Assembly: GCF_003634615.1 (NCBI RefSeq)
Contig: NZ_RBKX01000001.1
Span: forward strand, 1,488,001 to 1,552,000
Reading direction: 5' to 3'
Length of the DNA: 64,000 nucleotides
Source: Flavobacterium sp. 102
GTDB taxonomy: Bacteria > Bacteroidota > Bacteroidia > Flavobacteriales > Flavobacteriaceae
Shown here: one piece after another, positions 36,050 through 44,526 of the stretch
Layout: every line of letters starts with the position of its first letter
Numbering within the stretch: the first letter of the stretch is position 1
Position numbers and translations under genes: made by a program
Notes under the pieces: model-generated
The model's database searches: none
The model's input: the letters and a program-made list of their open reading frames with translations, nothing else
What the model was told of the DNA's origin: nothing

Positions 36050-36721
36050 TTAGCGTTTGTCTTTTGTATTCTTCTCATAGGAAATAAGATTGATCATTTC
36101 CCTTAACCGGCTCCTTACGCGCACGCCATAGTGGGTTTCGATTTCCGTTGCCGATAGATTTGTTGTGATGTGTGTATTGATTCTTTTGCTTATAAAAATG
36201 TCATATCTGCTTAAAATAATTTCTGCTAACACGTTGCATTCATTCCCGAAATATTTAAGATTGTTCTCTGAGCCGAGATCGTCAAAACAATAAATCTTCG
36301 GGTCAGATTGGTATAACTTTCCTTTGCTATACCGGTGAATTACTTCGTAACCATCATGTATAAATTCGAAACTGATATCCCGGCAAGGCTTCACAGAAAA
36401 TTTATACTCCAATGGTGTCAGGAATTTCATTATGGTCAACAGTGATGTTTTACCGCAGCCAACCGGACCAGCCAATAGAATTCCTTTGTCCAGATTGAGA
36501 TTGTGCTGAAAAGCTGCCTGTTCGTCTTTCAGGAAATAGGCGATGAGTTTGTAAATCACCGGAAGATCATTTTCAATAATTCGAAAGCGCTTTCCATATA
36601 ATTCATGTCCTTTTTTCTCAATCCAGGCACAAACTTCCTCATAGTTATAATGGCTCTGAATAATCTTTCCCTGCTGATGTGTCGAGTGATCTAGTCCTGT
36701 CTGTTCGTTCATTGCTGACAA
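36050..36721 (-). CDS. P-loop ATPase, DnaC/replication-initiation type
   Basis: 223 residues. Walker A is GILLAGPVGCGKTSLLTIMK near residue 75, Walker B is KIYCFDDLGSEN near 145, followed by an AAA+-like sensor region (FISKRINTHITTNLSATEIE). Such small ATPases load helicases or assist replication in mobile elements. It overlaps the upstream winged-helix gene by 77 nt in another frame, an unusually long overlap. No internal ATG offers a shorter start that keeps the N-terminal domain. Probably part of the element's replication or maintenance module. Confidence 0.72.
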   Translation of the reverse strand: MSAMNEQTGLDHSTHQQGKIIQSHYNYEEVCAWIEKKGHELYGKRFRIIENDLPVIYKLIAYFLKDEQAAFQHNLNLDKGILLAGPVGCGKTSLLTIMKFLTPLEYKFSVKPCRDISFEFIHDGYEVIHRYSKGKLYQSDPKIYCFDDLGSENNLKYFGNECNVLAEIILSRYDIFISKRINTHITTNLSATEIETHYGVRVRSRLREMINLISYEKNTKDKR

Positions 36722-37589
36722 ATTTTGGAGCGTTCAATATCCAGTTTCTGGCTGCAGCCGGCCAGTCGGTCATGGGAGTTTTACCGCCAACTAACCAACC
36801 GATACTTTTGAAATAGTTGAAAAATTTGTTGGCTTCGATTTCCGGATAGCTTTGTTCCCGGAAATAATTAATTACTTCTTCAATTGTTGGATTTGGCAAT
36901 GGCTTTTCTGAATAGGTTTCCGGAGGTTTTTCTATTTGGTTTAAAAACAAATGTTGAACGTGTTCCACGCTTTCTCGCTCGGTGAAAGAATCAGTTCGTA
37001 ACTCAGTACTTTCTTTTTCTTTTTTCGCGGAACTTTTTTCTTTTTCCTGAGCATTGCTTTTTAAAAAATCAAGACTCTCATTTTCATTTTTTTTTGCTGG
37101 CTCATCCAAGTTTAAGCTGTTTGAATCGTTTAAAATGTTTGTATTGTTTGTATTGTTTATATAAGGTACTAATGCTTGTTCACTAACCTGTTCACTACCT
37201 GTTTCAGTACTAGTACGATACTTGTTCACTACCTGTTCATCAACATGTTCAAAATTTGAAGCAACTATCCTTTCGTTACGCGCCGTAGGCTTGAGATCGT
37301 CGGCAAAATTGAAAAGGAAGACATGACTGCCTTTGTAGGGATTGAAGGATGGCTCATATTTGATATAGCCATGCGCGTCTAAAAGTTTCAGGCAACGGTG
37401 ATAAGTGGCCAAAGAACTGATTTTGCTGATACGCATAATCTCATGTCTCGATATGCTTATGGGGTTCCGAAAGCGGTTGATGTTCCAGAATTGGAACAAT
37501 GCAATGTATAGGCTAACATGGGTTGGATTGAGCAGTTTGTCTTTTGCGACTTTATCGAAAAAGCCAGTCAGATGTTTAATGTAATTCAT
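36645..37589 (-). CDS. Winged-helix replication-initiation-like protein
   Basis: 314 residues. The N-terminal winged helix (LNPTHVSLYIALFQFWNINR, then SISRHEIMRISKISSLATYH, then RCLKLLDAHGYIKYEP) resembles initiators and DnaD-type proteins of mobile elements. A long Ser/Glu/Lys-rich linker (about 110-215) leads to a C-terminal DnaD-like helical block (EEVINYFREQSYPEIEANKF, ending GWLVGGKTPMTDWPAAARNW). Followed by the overlapping ATPase gene. Predicted to bind an element origin, not shown. Confidence 0.72.
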   Translation of the reverse strand: MNYIKHLTGFFDKVAKDKLLNPTHVSLYIALFQFWNINRFRNPISISRHEIMRISKISSLATYHRCLKLLDAHGYIKYEPSFNPYKGSHVFLFNFADDLKPTARNERIVASNFEHVDEQVVNKYRTSTETGSEQVSEQALVPYINNTNNTNILNDSNSLNLDEPAKKNENESLDFLKSNAQEKEKSSAKKEKESTELRTDSFTERESVEHVQHLFLNQIEKPPETYSEKPLPNPTIEEVINYFREQSYPEIEANKFFNYFKSIGWLVGGKTPMTDWPAAARNWILNAPKFVSNERTDRTRSLDTSAGKDYSEPL

Positions 37590-37597
37590 AAGCCGAA

Positions 37598-37891
37598 TTA
37601 CTTGGAATTAAACAACGTGCGCTCAGAACTTACCTTGTTAAGTTCAAGCAGTTTTTCGATATCCTGATGGGCGTAGTAAATTATACCGCCAATTTTAGTA
37701 TAGGACAGCGTTTTATTAATCCGGAGTGTTTGAAGCGTTCCGGGAGAAATGTTCAGAAGCTTTCGGACTTCGGTAGATTTTAACCACTGTTTTGCCTGCT
37801 GCGGTTTTAATTGTAGAATTTCTTTAAAATCTTTGAGTAGTAATGTGCGGAATTCATTTAAGTCCTCACGAGTGATAATTTCGACAGCCAT
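37598..37891 (-). CDS. HTH_17-type DNA-binding/excisionase-like protein
   Basis: 97 residues. The C-terminal MerR-like HTH (STEVRKLLNISPGTLQTLRI, then TLSYTKIGGIIYYAHQDIEK) is the domain of excisionases and Xis2-type factors of Bacteroidota conjugative transposons. First gene of the replication-type operon. Its upstream region carries a 17-bp palindrome nearly identical to one before rteC, so it is a likely regulated excision or replication switch. Confidence 0.8.
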   Translation of the reverse strand: MAVEIITREDLNEFRTLLLKDFKEILQLKPQQAKQWLKSTEVRKLLNISPGTLQTLRINKTLSYTKIGGIIYYAHQDIEKLLELNKVSSERTLFNSK

Positions 37892-37955
37892 AACGTTTGT
37901 TTTAATTTGTTATGGCACAAAATTGTCGCGATTGACTTATTTTATTTCAGAAGCT

Positions 37956-37972
37956 AATCCGAAGTTCTGATT
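37956..37972. promoter_or_regulatory. Shared palindromic operator, copy 1 (HTH/replication operon)
   Basis: AATCCGAAGTTCTGATT, the same as the perfect palindrome at 39,936-39,952 except for C in place of A at position 5. It is 64 nt upstream of the HTH gene start. A TCAGAAG half-site occurs about 9 nt further left. Likely binding site of an element regulator such as RteC. Confidence 0.65.
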
Positions 37973-37998
37973 GATTTATTGTAAAATAATAGTAATTC

Positions 37999-39687
37999 TT
38001 ACGTTGTTGACTGCTTTTTCAGTTCGCGGATGAAATACAGCGGCGTAAGTTCGGTGCTTTTTACAAACGCCTCTTTGAATTTCTGAGGTGATTTGAAACC
38101 TGCTTCTTCAGTTAAGGCCTTGATCGTGTAATTTCGATATTTATTGTCGGTTTTAAGACGGTTCACTATAAAATCAATCCTCAGATCATCGACATATTCG
38201 ATGTATTTCTTCTTCCTGGTTTCGCAAATGATTCGTGACGTATAACGAGTGTTGCAATCGACATATGCTGCCATTTTGTTAAGATTAAAATCTTTATCCA
38301 AAAAAATATCACTGTCTTCAAATTTTTCAAGTTTTTTGGAAACTGCTGCAACGATTTCAGGTTTGATTATTAAGTCGCCATCAACGATTTTTTCGTTTGC
38401 AGGCACCGGCGATGCAATCCTATCTTTATGTGAAATGATTCCCTTGAATTTCTGTTTTCTTTGTTTCCTGCGCTGGTATTGCCTGCAAATGATGAATCCG
38501 AATACAAGTGTAACGATTAGAAATATGATCCCGAATATTATATCCATCTTATCACGGAAGAATAGCTTTCTTTTAAGTTCTTCAGTTGATTCGATAATTT
38601 TTTTCATATCGTATTTCCGGCTGATGCTATCAGAAAGATACCTGAAGTTTTTGTTTACAAAAGTTTCGGCTTTTAGAAGTCCAGTGAGGTATTTCAGTTG
38701 TTGGGTAGGATTTCCTTTTGCTTCGTAATATTGCGCCAAGAGGTCATAAGCTTCGAGCAAATCTTCTTTCATAAAGTTTTCGCTTTTAAAATAATCATCC
38801 ACCTTTTTCAGGTATGGAATCGCTTTTTCCTTCTCGCCTAACGCCCAGTAGCTTCGCCCAATATAAAAATTGGTCGTTGATACGTTTGCAAAGTCATTGC
38901 CTTTTGTAATTGGCGCAAGCGACTTTTGCAGTTTTTCGATTGCAGATCGGTAGTTTTTCCTGAAGTATTCATTTTGCCCTTCAGAATTTGTAAGGTAGGG
39001 AATGGTCGATGGTTCATCTACGTCTATCGCTTCGCGATATCCCAAGTCGTTCGTTGCAGTTGCAAGATCGTATCTTTTCGTTTTGATGTAACACATGCTT
39101 AAGGAATGCAATGTTCGAAGGTGCGGTTTTCCAGGTTCATTAATCCTGAAATATACTTCGCATTCCTTTAAAAGTGAAATTGCTTCTTCGTAATAGCCCA
39201 AATAATATTTAATCTGCGCGATAGAATATTTGGTTTTATATTTTAAATATTGATTGTCGGATTTGGATATAAAACTGTCCGCGATAATAAAATTATCGAG
39301 TGCTTTCGGCTCTTGTTTGAAATAATAGTAAACGATCCCTCTCGTTAAATATGCAGAGCCGAGCAGCGAATCAGTTTTCGATTTTTTGGCCACGACTAGC
39401 ATGCTGTCGCAATATTGCAACCAAGCTTCTTTTGGAGACTTATGCATGACTGTGTTGTATGCTTTTATCGTATTGTCGTAGTCATTGGCAGCTTTTGATT
39501 TTAAAAGATAGGTGTAGGCATAAATGGAATCTAATGATTTATCATCCTCATTTTCGTCAAGACGATCGATGACATAATCGATGCTTTTACTTTTTAATGT
39601 GTCCGGAATTTTAAATGCTTTTTGCTGCGCGTAGGTTTCTTGGGCTAAAATAATAAGAAGTACAAAAATGATTTTTGCTGTTTTCAT
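37999..39687 (-). CDS. TPR-membrane-AraC sensor regulator
   Basis: 562 residues. A signal peptide (residues 1-20) leads into a periplasmic region with tetratricopeptide-type helical repeats (about 60-340). One membrane helix follows (DIIFGIIFLIVTLVFGFIIC near 385), then a cytoplasmic AraC-type HTH at the C-terminus (FNLNKMAAYVDCNTRYTSRI and KALTEEAGFKSPQKFKEAFV). This layout is typical of Bacteroidota one-component sensors. Divergent from rteC with a 302-nt gap between start codons. The signal sensed is unknown. Confidence 0.85.
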   Translation of the reverse strand: MKTAKIIFVLLIILAQETYAQQKAFKIPDTLKSKSIDYVIDRLDENEDDKSLDSIYAYTYLLKSKAANDYDNTIKAYNTVMHKSPKEAWLQYCDSMLVVAKKSKTDSLLGSAYLTRGIVYYYFKQEPKALDNFIIADSFISKSDNQYLKYKTKYSIAQIKYYLGYYEEAISLLKECEVYFRINEPGKPHLRTLHSLSMCYIKTKRYDLATATNDLGYREAIDVDEPSTIPYLTNSEGQNEYFRKNYRSAIEKLQKSLAPITKGNDFANVSTTNFYIGRSYWALGEKEKAIPYLKKVDDYFKSENFMKEDLLEAYDLLAQYYEAKGNPTQQLKYLTGLLKAETFVNKNFRYLSDSISRKYDMKKIIESTEELKRKLFFRDKMDIIFGIIFLIVTLVFGFIICRQYQRRKQRKQKFKGIISHKDRIASPVPANEKIVDGDLIIKPEIVAAVSKKLEKFEDSDIFLDKDFNLNKMAAYVDCNTRYTSRIICETRKKKYIEYVDDLRIDFIVNRLKTDNKYRNYTIKALTEEAGFKSPQKFKEAFVKSTELTPLYFIRELKKQSTT

Positions 39688-39935
39688 GCTTGATGGTGTC
39701 GGTTAGAATTTGGTGCGGCATGTACAGAATGTTTTGGCGTTTAAAGAGATATGAAAAATAATAATTAAAACTATAATCACAAATGGAAAACTGGCGACAA
39801 AGATCGTGCTTGATAGGTAATTTGACTAATTCCTTATTTTACAAGTGATTGCGTCATATATATTATTGCAGGATTAATTAATGCTTGCATTTTCCCTCCT
39901 CTAAAATTCTTTAATGGTCTTAGATATGGCTTGGA

Positions 39936-39952
39936 AATCAGAAGTTCTGATT
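39936..39952. promoter_or_regulatory. Shared palindromic operator, copy 2 (rteC)
   Basis: AATCAGAAGTTCTGATT, a perfect palindrome with 8-bp arms, 37 nt before the rteC start codon. It matches the site at 37,956-37,972 in 16 of 17 positions. It suggests common control of rteC and the HTH/replication operon, possibly RteC autoregulation. Confidence 0.7.
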
Positions 39953-39989
39953 TTAGATTTGGCGTACCAAACCAATAAAACTTTACCCC

Positions 39990-40832
39990 ATGAAAGTATT
40001 TACGTCGAAGCTGCTTGCAGAATTAGAGGAACATTTGATCAAGATTGATTTGCATAAAACGGGCACAATTCAATCAGCCGAAAATGCCATCAATGTAACA
40101 ATTGTTATTCTCGAAAAACTAAAGACGTTTTCAATTAGCCATACTTTCGAAAATAAAGGTGACGAAATTAATTTCTTTAAAATAATTAAACCGCAGTTCG
40201 TAAGCCGATTGATTTATTATAACGAAATTCACAATATTGAAAGCAATAAGCCTTTTGGCGCCAATCGCCATCTGCGAAAATACTTCAATGCTGAACTAGA
40301 TAAGCTGAAAGTCTACTTTAATGAAAATTTGGATTTTTACAAATATTTCCGCACCGGAAACACAGTGCTCGACAAAAAGTATTTTCTCCGTGGCCGTTAT
40401 GATATTAAACTTACTCTCGATAGTTCTTATTTTCAAGCGGACAATCGGTTTACAACTTCGCACGATTTTAAAGTGGCCAAGATTATCGCGAATGATCAGA
40501 TCAAAGTTTATTTGGAGAATGAAGTGGCCAAACTGGATGCGAAGCCGGAACCTTATAAGATTTCGGAACGACATATTCAAAAATGGACAGGTTCAAAGAT
40601 TGCCTTGATTGAATTGATTTATGCGCTGCACGCGGAAGGCGTTTTTAATAATGGCACCACTGATCTAAAAGAAACTGCTAAATTTTTTGAAGAAACTTTT
40701 GATATTGATTTGGGGCAATTCCATAGAACGTTTTTTGAAATGAGGGCGCGGAAGTCGGAGAGGACAAAGTTTTTGAATTCTTTGAGAGATACTTTGGTTA
40801 GGAGAATGGATGAGGTTGATGAAAACGTGTAA
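39990..40832 (+). CDS. rteC: RteC-family regulator
   Basis: 280 residues. Family features include the KPQFVSRLIYYNEIHNIESN segment near 70, FNENLDFYKYFRTGNTVLDK near 115, YFLRGRYD, and the C-terminal WTGSKIALIELIYALHAEGV, then FNNGTTDLKETAKFFEETFD. In CTnDOT-type conjugative transposons RteC activates the xis/exc excision operon by binding an inverted repeat near its promoter. Here an HTH (xis-like) operon with a matching palindrome lies nearby. No RteA/RteB two-component pair is seen in the window. Confidence 0.88.
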   Translation: MKVFTSKLLAELEEHLIKIDLHKTGTIQSAENAINVTIVILEKLKTFSISHTFENKGDEINFFKIIKPQFVSRLIYYNEIHNIESNKPFGANRHLRKYFNAELDKLKVYFNENLDFYKYFRTGNTVLDKKYFLRGRYDIKLTLDSSYFQADNRFTTSHDFKVAKIIANDQIKVYLENEVAKLDAKPEPYKISERHIQKWTGSKIALIELIYALHAEGVFNNGTTDLKETAKFFEETFDIDLGQFHRTFFEMRARKSERTKFLNSLRDTLVRRMDEVDENV

Positions 40833-40916
40833 TCTATTTAGACGATCAATAATTATATCTTGTTTAGGCATCATCAAAATATTGGCTATTTAAGTACATT
40901 TGTAAAAATGTATTTT

Positions 40917-42977
40917 ATGGAAGCAATGGAAATAATCGAGCAAAAAGTAAATTACGCAGGTTTAATTAATAGTATCGATATTAAACCAGACGAGTATTTA
41001 TTGCCCTTGCACGAAGTTATTGTCAATTCATTGCAAAGTATAGAAGACAGACACGATGCGAGCGATGCTGGTTCAATCATAATTAAAGTTCATAGAAACC
41101 TGCAAGAAAAGCTTGAATTTGAAGACAATGAAAATTTTCATCCGATTTCAGGATTTACAGTTATCGATAATGGCGTAGGATTTACAAATAAGCGTGAAAC
41201 GGCGTTCAGTACACCATTTACAAATTTTAATTACAACAAAGGCGGTAAAGGAATGGGTCGTTATACTGTTCTTGCTTGTTTTGGAAGTATGGAAATTGAA
41301 AGTAGTTTCATTGAAGATGGAACTATGCATAATCGAAAATATAGATTTGACAATGTAAAAGGATTACAGAAGTACCCTGAAACTGCGGTACATGACGCGA
41401 GTAACTTTGTCAATAGAACAACCGTCAAATTAAACAATTATCTTCCAGAGTACTACAACTACGCTTCAAAATCAAAAATTGATATAAATCATGTTGCGGA
41501 TAATATTATACAACATTGCTTGTTATTTTTTATTGGCTCAGAAAACATTCCAACAATCAGGATTTTACACGAAGAAGACGATATCAAAAATGCAATTGTT
41601 TTAAATGACATTTATAAATCCGTAATTGAAATTGAAAAGAAAGAGCCAAATCTCCAATTTTCTGATATTCCGGAATCCTTCAATTTAAGTTACGTCAGGA
41701 ATTACAATGGAGTACATTCTCATTCTATCCATCTCTGTGCAAATAAAAGGGAAGTAGGCAAAAAACAATCGCTCACCAATTTTTTGCCATCGTTTAAGGA
41801 ACTTTATAATGACGACAAAAAATATTATTTGTCAATTTATGTGGAAAGTGATTTTTTAGATCAAAATAATCACCCTCAAAGGAACAAGTTTATGCTTCCG
41901 GAAAATTCTGCTGCAAAAAATGACTTCGATAAATTTTCATTAGATGAGCTGTTCAAGCATATTTCCGATAATGTAAGAAGTAATTTTACAGAGCATATTC
42001 AGGAAGCAGAAAAGGAAAAAAACGAAAGAATTGAAAAGTACATTTTAAATCCGCAAAAGCCGAGGCTACGCTATCGTCATTTATTAAGTGTTGATAATGC
42101 TTTTACAGACATTCCTATCAATGCATCAGATGAGACTTTGGAAGCAAGATTGCACGAGAAGGAATTTAAACTGGAGCAAAGACGATCTAAAGCTTTTGAG
42201 AAGGTTTTTAAAAAAAATGAGTACGATAAAGAAGCTTTTGGTGAAATTGTTCATACCATTCTCAGAGAAGAGGCCGCCTTTTCTAAAGACAAATTAGCGG
42301 ATTTAATGATTAAGAGGAAATCCGTTATTAAGCTGTTTCAAAAATACCTTCAATGGCGCACGGATGAAAATTTCATGTTGGAGAAAGATTTGCATAACAT
42401 TATTTTTACTATGGGTGCTGAAAGTAATAACATGCCCATCGATTACCATAATCTTTGGTTATTGGATGAAAGATTTACGTTTCACACTCATACATCGTCA
42501 GACGTTAAAACAAAATCTATTAAAAACATTGAAAGCGACGGTAAAAAAGAAGCGGATTTATTAATCTACGATGTGCCTTGTGCTTATTCGGATAACTTAG
42601 ATAAAATTAACTCTCTTGTAGTATTTGAATTTAAGAAGCCAGGCAGGGAGTTAAGCGATACAACTAACCTCGACGAACTAGTCTTAAAATACTTTCGCGA
42701 CTTAATGAAAAGTAAAGCGAGGAGTAATAAAGGGAACTTATTAAATATCGAAGATAACACTCCGAAATTCGGTTATATAATTTGCGAGCTAAACAAAGAA
42801 AATATTGACCATAACATAAAATGGAATGAGTTTAAAAGAAGTGCGCACGGTCATTTATATAAAATAAATCCAACATTGAACTTACACATCGAGGTGATGT
42901 CTTATGAACAAATGTTGGATTTTTCGGAGAAAAGGCATGAAGCCTTTTTCAAAGCTTTGGGTATCGATAATATTTAA
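40917..42977 (+). CDS. GHKL ATPase fused to a PD-(D/E)XK-like nuclease (copy 2)
   Basis: About 686 residues from ATG 40,917 (MEAMEIIEQKVNYAG); ATG 40,908 is the alternative, and upstream in-frame codons back to 40,860 look untranslated. The ATPase boxes are HEVIVNSLQSIED (N box, near 38), VIDNGVGF (near 83) and GGKGMGRYTVL (near 110). Shared with copy 1 are KRKSVIKLFQKY, LHNIIFTMG, LWLLDERFTFH, and the nuclease-like D...LVVFEFKKP core near 571. Overall identity to copy 1 (15,219) looks low, but the order of blocks is the same. It is convergent with the integrase (10-nt gap), a typical cargo position. Likely a defence ATPase-nuclease; substrate unknown. Confidence 0.78.
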   Translation: MEAMEIIEQKVNYAGLINSIDIKPDEYLLPLHEVIVNSLQSIEDRHDASDAGSIIIKVHRNLQEKLEFEDNENFHPISGFTVIDNGVGFTNKRETAFSTPFTNFNYNKGGKGMGRYTVLACFGSMEIESSFIEDGTMHNRKYRFDNVKGLQKYPETAVHDASNFVNRTTVKLNNYLPEYYNYASKSKIDINHVADNIIQHCLLFFIGSENIPTIRILHEEDDIKNAIVLNDIYKSVIEIEKKEPNLQFSDIPESFNLSYVRNYNGVHSHSIHLCANKREVGKKQSLTNFLPSFKELYNDDKKYYLSIYVESDFLDQNNHPQRNKFMLPENSAAKNDFDKFSLDELFKHISDNVRSNFTEHIQEAEKEKNERIEKYILNPQKPRLRYRHLLSVDNAFTDIPINASDETLEARLHEKEFKLEQRRSKAFEKVFKKNEYDKEAFGEIVHTILREEAAFSKDKLADLMIKRKSVIKLFQKYLQWRTDENFMLEKDLHNIIFTMGAESNNMPIDYHNLWLLDERFTFHTHTSSDVKTKSIKNIESDGKKEADLLIYDVPCAYSDNLDKINSLVVFEFKKPGRELSDTTNLDELVLKYFRDLMKSKARSNKGNLLNIEDNTPKFGYIICELNKENIDHNIKWNEFKRSAHGHLYKINPTLNLHIEVMSYEQMLDFSEKRHEAFFKALGIDNI

Positions 42978-42987
42978 ATTTATCTGC

Positions 42988-44229
42988 TTATCCGTTTGAG
43001 GCGAATGACGTATTAGGTATTGCAAACTTTGCTCTTAGGTTCTGCATATCTTCACTTACTTTCTTATCAAGAACTCTAGCGTAATGCTGAGTGGTCTGAA
43101 TATTTTTATGACCTAGCATTTTACTAACACTTTCGATAGGAACTCCATTAGTCAAAGTTACAGAGGTCGCAAAAGTGTGTCGGGCCATGTGAAAAGTAAT
43201 CTCCTTTGTGATTTGACATAAGTCACCAATTTCTTTTAAATACCCATTCATTTTCTGATTGCTTAATACTGGTAAAACTCTATCTTCATTTAAACACTTT
43301 GGATGGTTAGCATACTTTTTAATAAGTTCTTCAGGAATTGGCAACAATGGAATTTTGGATTTTGTGTCAGTCTTTTGACGGTTTTTAAATATCCATTTTT
43401 GTCCATCGATACCAATTCCTATATGATCCCGGTTAAGTCCTTTGACATCGACGTAAGCAAGACCAGTAAAGCAGCAGAAAATAAAAATGTCCCGCACAAG
43501 TTCCAATCTTGGTGTACGGAATTTCTTTGAGTAAATGTCTTTGATTTCTTCCTCGGTTAAAAATTCGGTCTCAACTTCTTTCATTTTTCCATCATACTTG
43601 ACGAATGGGTCTTTTTCTAGCCAGTCATTATTGAGACAAATCTTTATAATCTTCCTGAAGTTTCGCACGTATTTAACAGCTGTGTTGTTATTGCAGTTTT
43701 TTTCACTTCTTAAATAGAAATCAAATTCAGTGATCATCGCAAAGTCGATTTTAGAAATGGCAATATCCTTAATATCGTATTTCCAAATTAGGAATTCTTC
43801 AAGATGTTTTAGTGAAATCTTAAAACGTTCAAGCGTTCCAGGTGCGTAGCCATTTCCAAGCAGCCCTTTGATCTTATCGTTATGCGCTTGGTAAATTGGA
43901 ATAAGCATTCTGTCGCGATCTGTTTGGCCAAAGAGGTGCTTCCTAAAGTTGTCAATATTTACAGATTCCCGTTTATGCGTTAGCATGATCTCGATGTTTG
44001 TGACGTGTGCTTTCATCGAATCGAGATAGCTATTTATTGAACGGGCTTCTTCGGAGTTGCCTTTCATTTTCGACAGGTCTTCAGACCATTTGGATTTTTC
44101 AATGAGTTTTTTGGAACTGAATTCCAGACGTTCGCCATCTACGGTAAGTCGGACATAAAGAGGTAATAGTCCTGTGGCAACAGCTTTTTTACTTCTTAAG
44201 TAAAAATGCAAAGTGATTTTTTCTTTCAT
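42988..44229 (-). CDS. int: Tyrosine recombinase (integrase) of the element, IntDOT-like
   Basis: 413 residues. An N-terminal arm-type domain (KEKITLHFYLRSKKAVATGL) and SAM-like core-binding domain precede the catalytic domain. Visible catalytic elements are HMARHTFA (HxxR near 346), LGHKNIQTTQHYA with the nucleophile Tyr near 383, and a Lys-rich strand KNRQKTDTKSKIPL. The usual first Arg in the TGLR box is replaced by Ala (TGLAYVDV), as in CTnDOT-type integrases that find an Arg elsewhere. Located next to tRNA-Val, its target; inserts or excises the element at the 25-bp repeat. Confidence 0.92.
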   Translation of the reverse strand: MKEKITLHFYLRSKKAVATGLLPLYVRLTVDGERLEFSSKKLIEKSKWSEDLSKMKGNSEEARSINSYLDSMKAHVTNIEIMLTHKRESVNIDNFRKHLFGQTDRDRMLIPIYQAHNDKIKGLLGNGYAPGTLERFKISLKHLEEFLIWKYDIKDIAISKIDFAMITEFDFYLRSEKNCNNNTAVKYVRNFRKIIKICLNNDWLEKDPFVKYDGKMKEVETEFLTEEEIKDIYSKKFRTPRLELVRDIFIFCCFTGLAYVDVKGLNRDHIGIGIDGQKWIFKNRQKTDTKSKIPLLPIPEELIKKYANHPKCLNEDRVLPVLSNQKMNGYLKEIGDLCQITKEITFHMARHTFATSVTLTNGVPIESVSKMLGHKNIQTTQHYARVLDKKVSEDMQNLRAKFAIPNTSFASNG

Positions 44230-44447
44230 GGTGGTAACCTTTTAATTATTATTCAATTTATCTTTCTGAGCAATAACAAACAAGATGTACAAATTTTGAA
44301 CAGGTGAGTGAACAGGTTGTTAGTACGGCTGTCTGTAAGGTCTTAGGAAATTTAGCGATGCCCCTTGTGACGATTTTTAAAAGGGCATCGCGTTTGTTTC
44401 GTAAGATTTAAGATTGAATGAATAATTCGCTACTTGCACAAAAGCAA

Positions 44448-44481
44448 AAAACCCCACAAATCGTAAGATTTGTGGGGTTTT
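44448..44481. terminator. Element-borne terminator for tRNA-Val
   Basis: Perfect arms AAAACCCCACAAATC and GATTTGTGGGGTTTT around GTAA, 20 nt beyond the tRNA 3' end. It replaces the chromosomal hairpin now stranded at 7,754-7,781. Confidence 0.8.
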
Positions 44482-44501
44482 GAAACTAATTGTATTTAAA
44501 C

Positions 44502-44526
44502 TTGTGGGCGATGAGGGATTCGAACC
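44502..44526 (-). repeat. Right attachment site copy (within tRNA-Val)
   Basis: Same 25 nt as 7,784-7,808, lying in the intact tRNA gene, so the tRNA is regenerated after integration. Confidence 0.9.

Larger units (their letters stand above)
7784..44526. mobile_element. Integrated genomic element of about 36.7 kb in tRNA-Val
   Basis: The two ends are the same 25-bp sequence (7,784-7,808 and 44,502-44,526), which is the 3' end of tRNA-Val. The intact tRNA and a tyrosine recombinase gene are at the right end, the classic layout of a tRNA-targeting integrative element. Inside are an RteC-family regulator, an HTH/winged-helix/ATPase module, a DISARM-like operon, two GHKL ATPase-nucleases, an NTase-HEPN module and metabolic cargo. 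No relaxase, coupling ATPase or conjugation genes are visible, so mobility would need help, or the element is a decayed ICE. The left flank is also accessory DNA, so a tandem arrangement with a second element is possible. Confidence 0.85.

Noticed and set aside
7784-44526. Complete conjugative transposon (ICE)
   Set aside because: Integrase and RteC are present, but no relaxase, coupling protein or tra genes can be seen.
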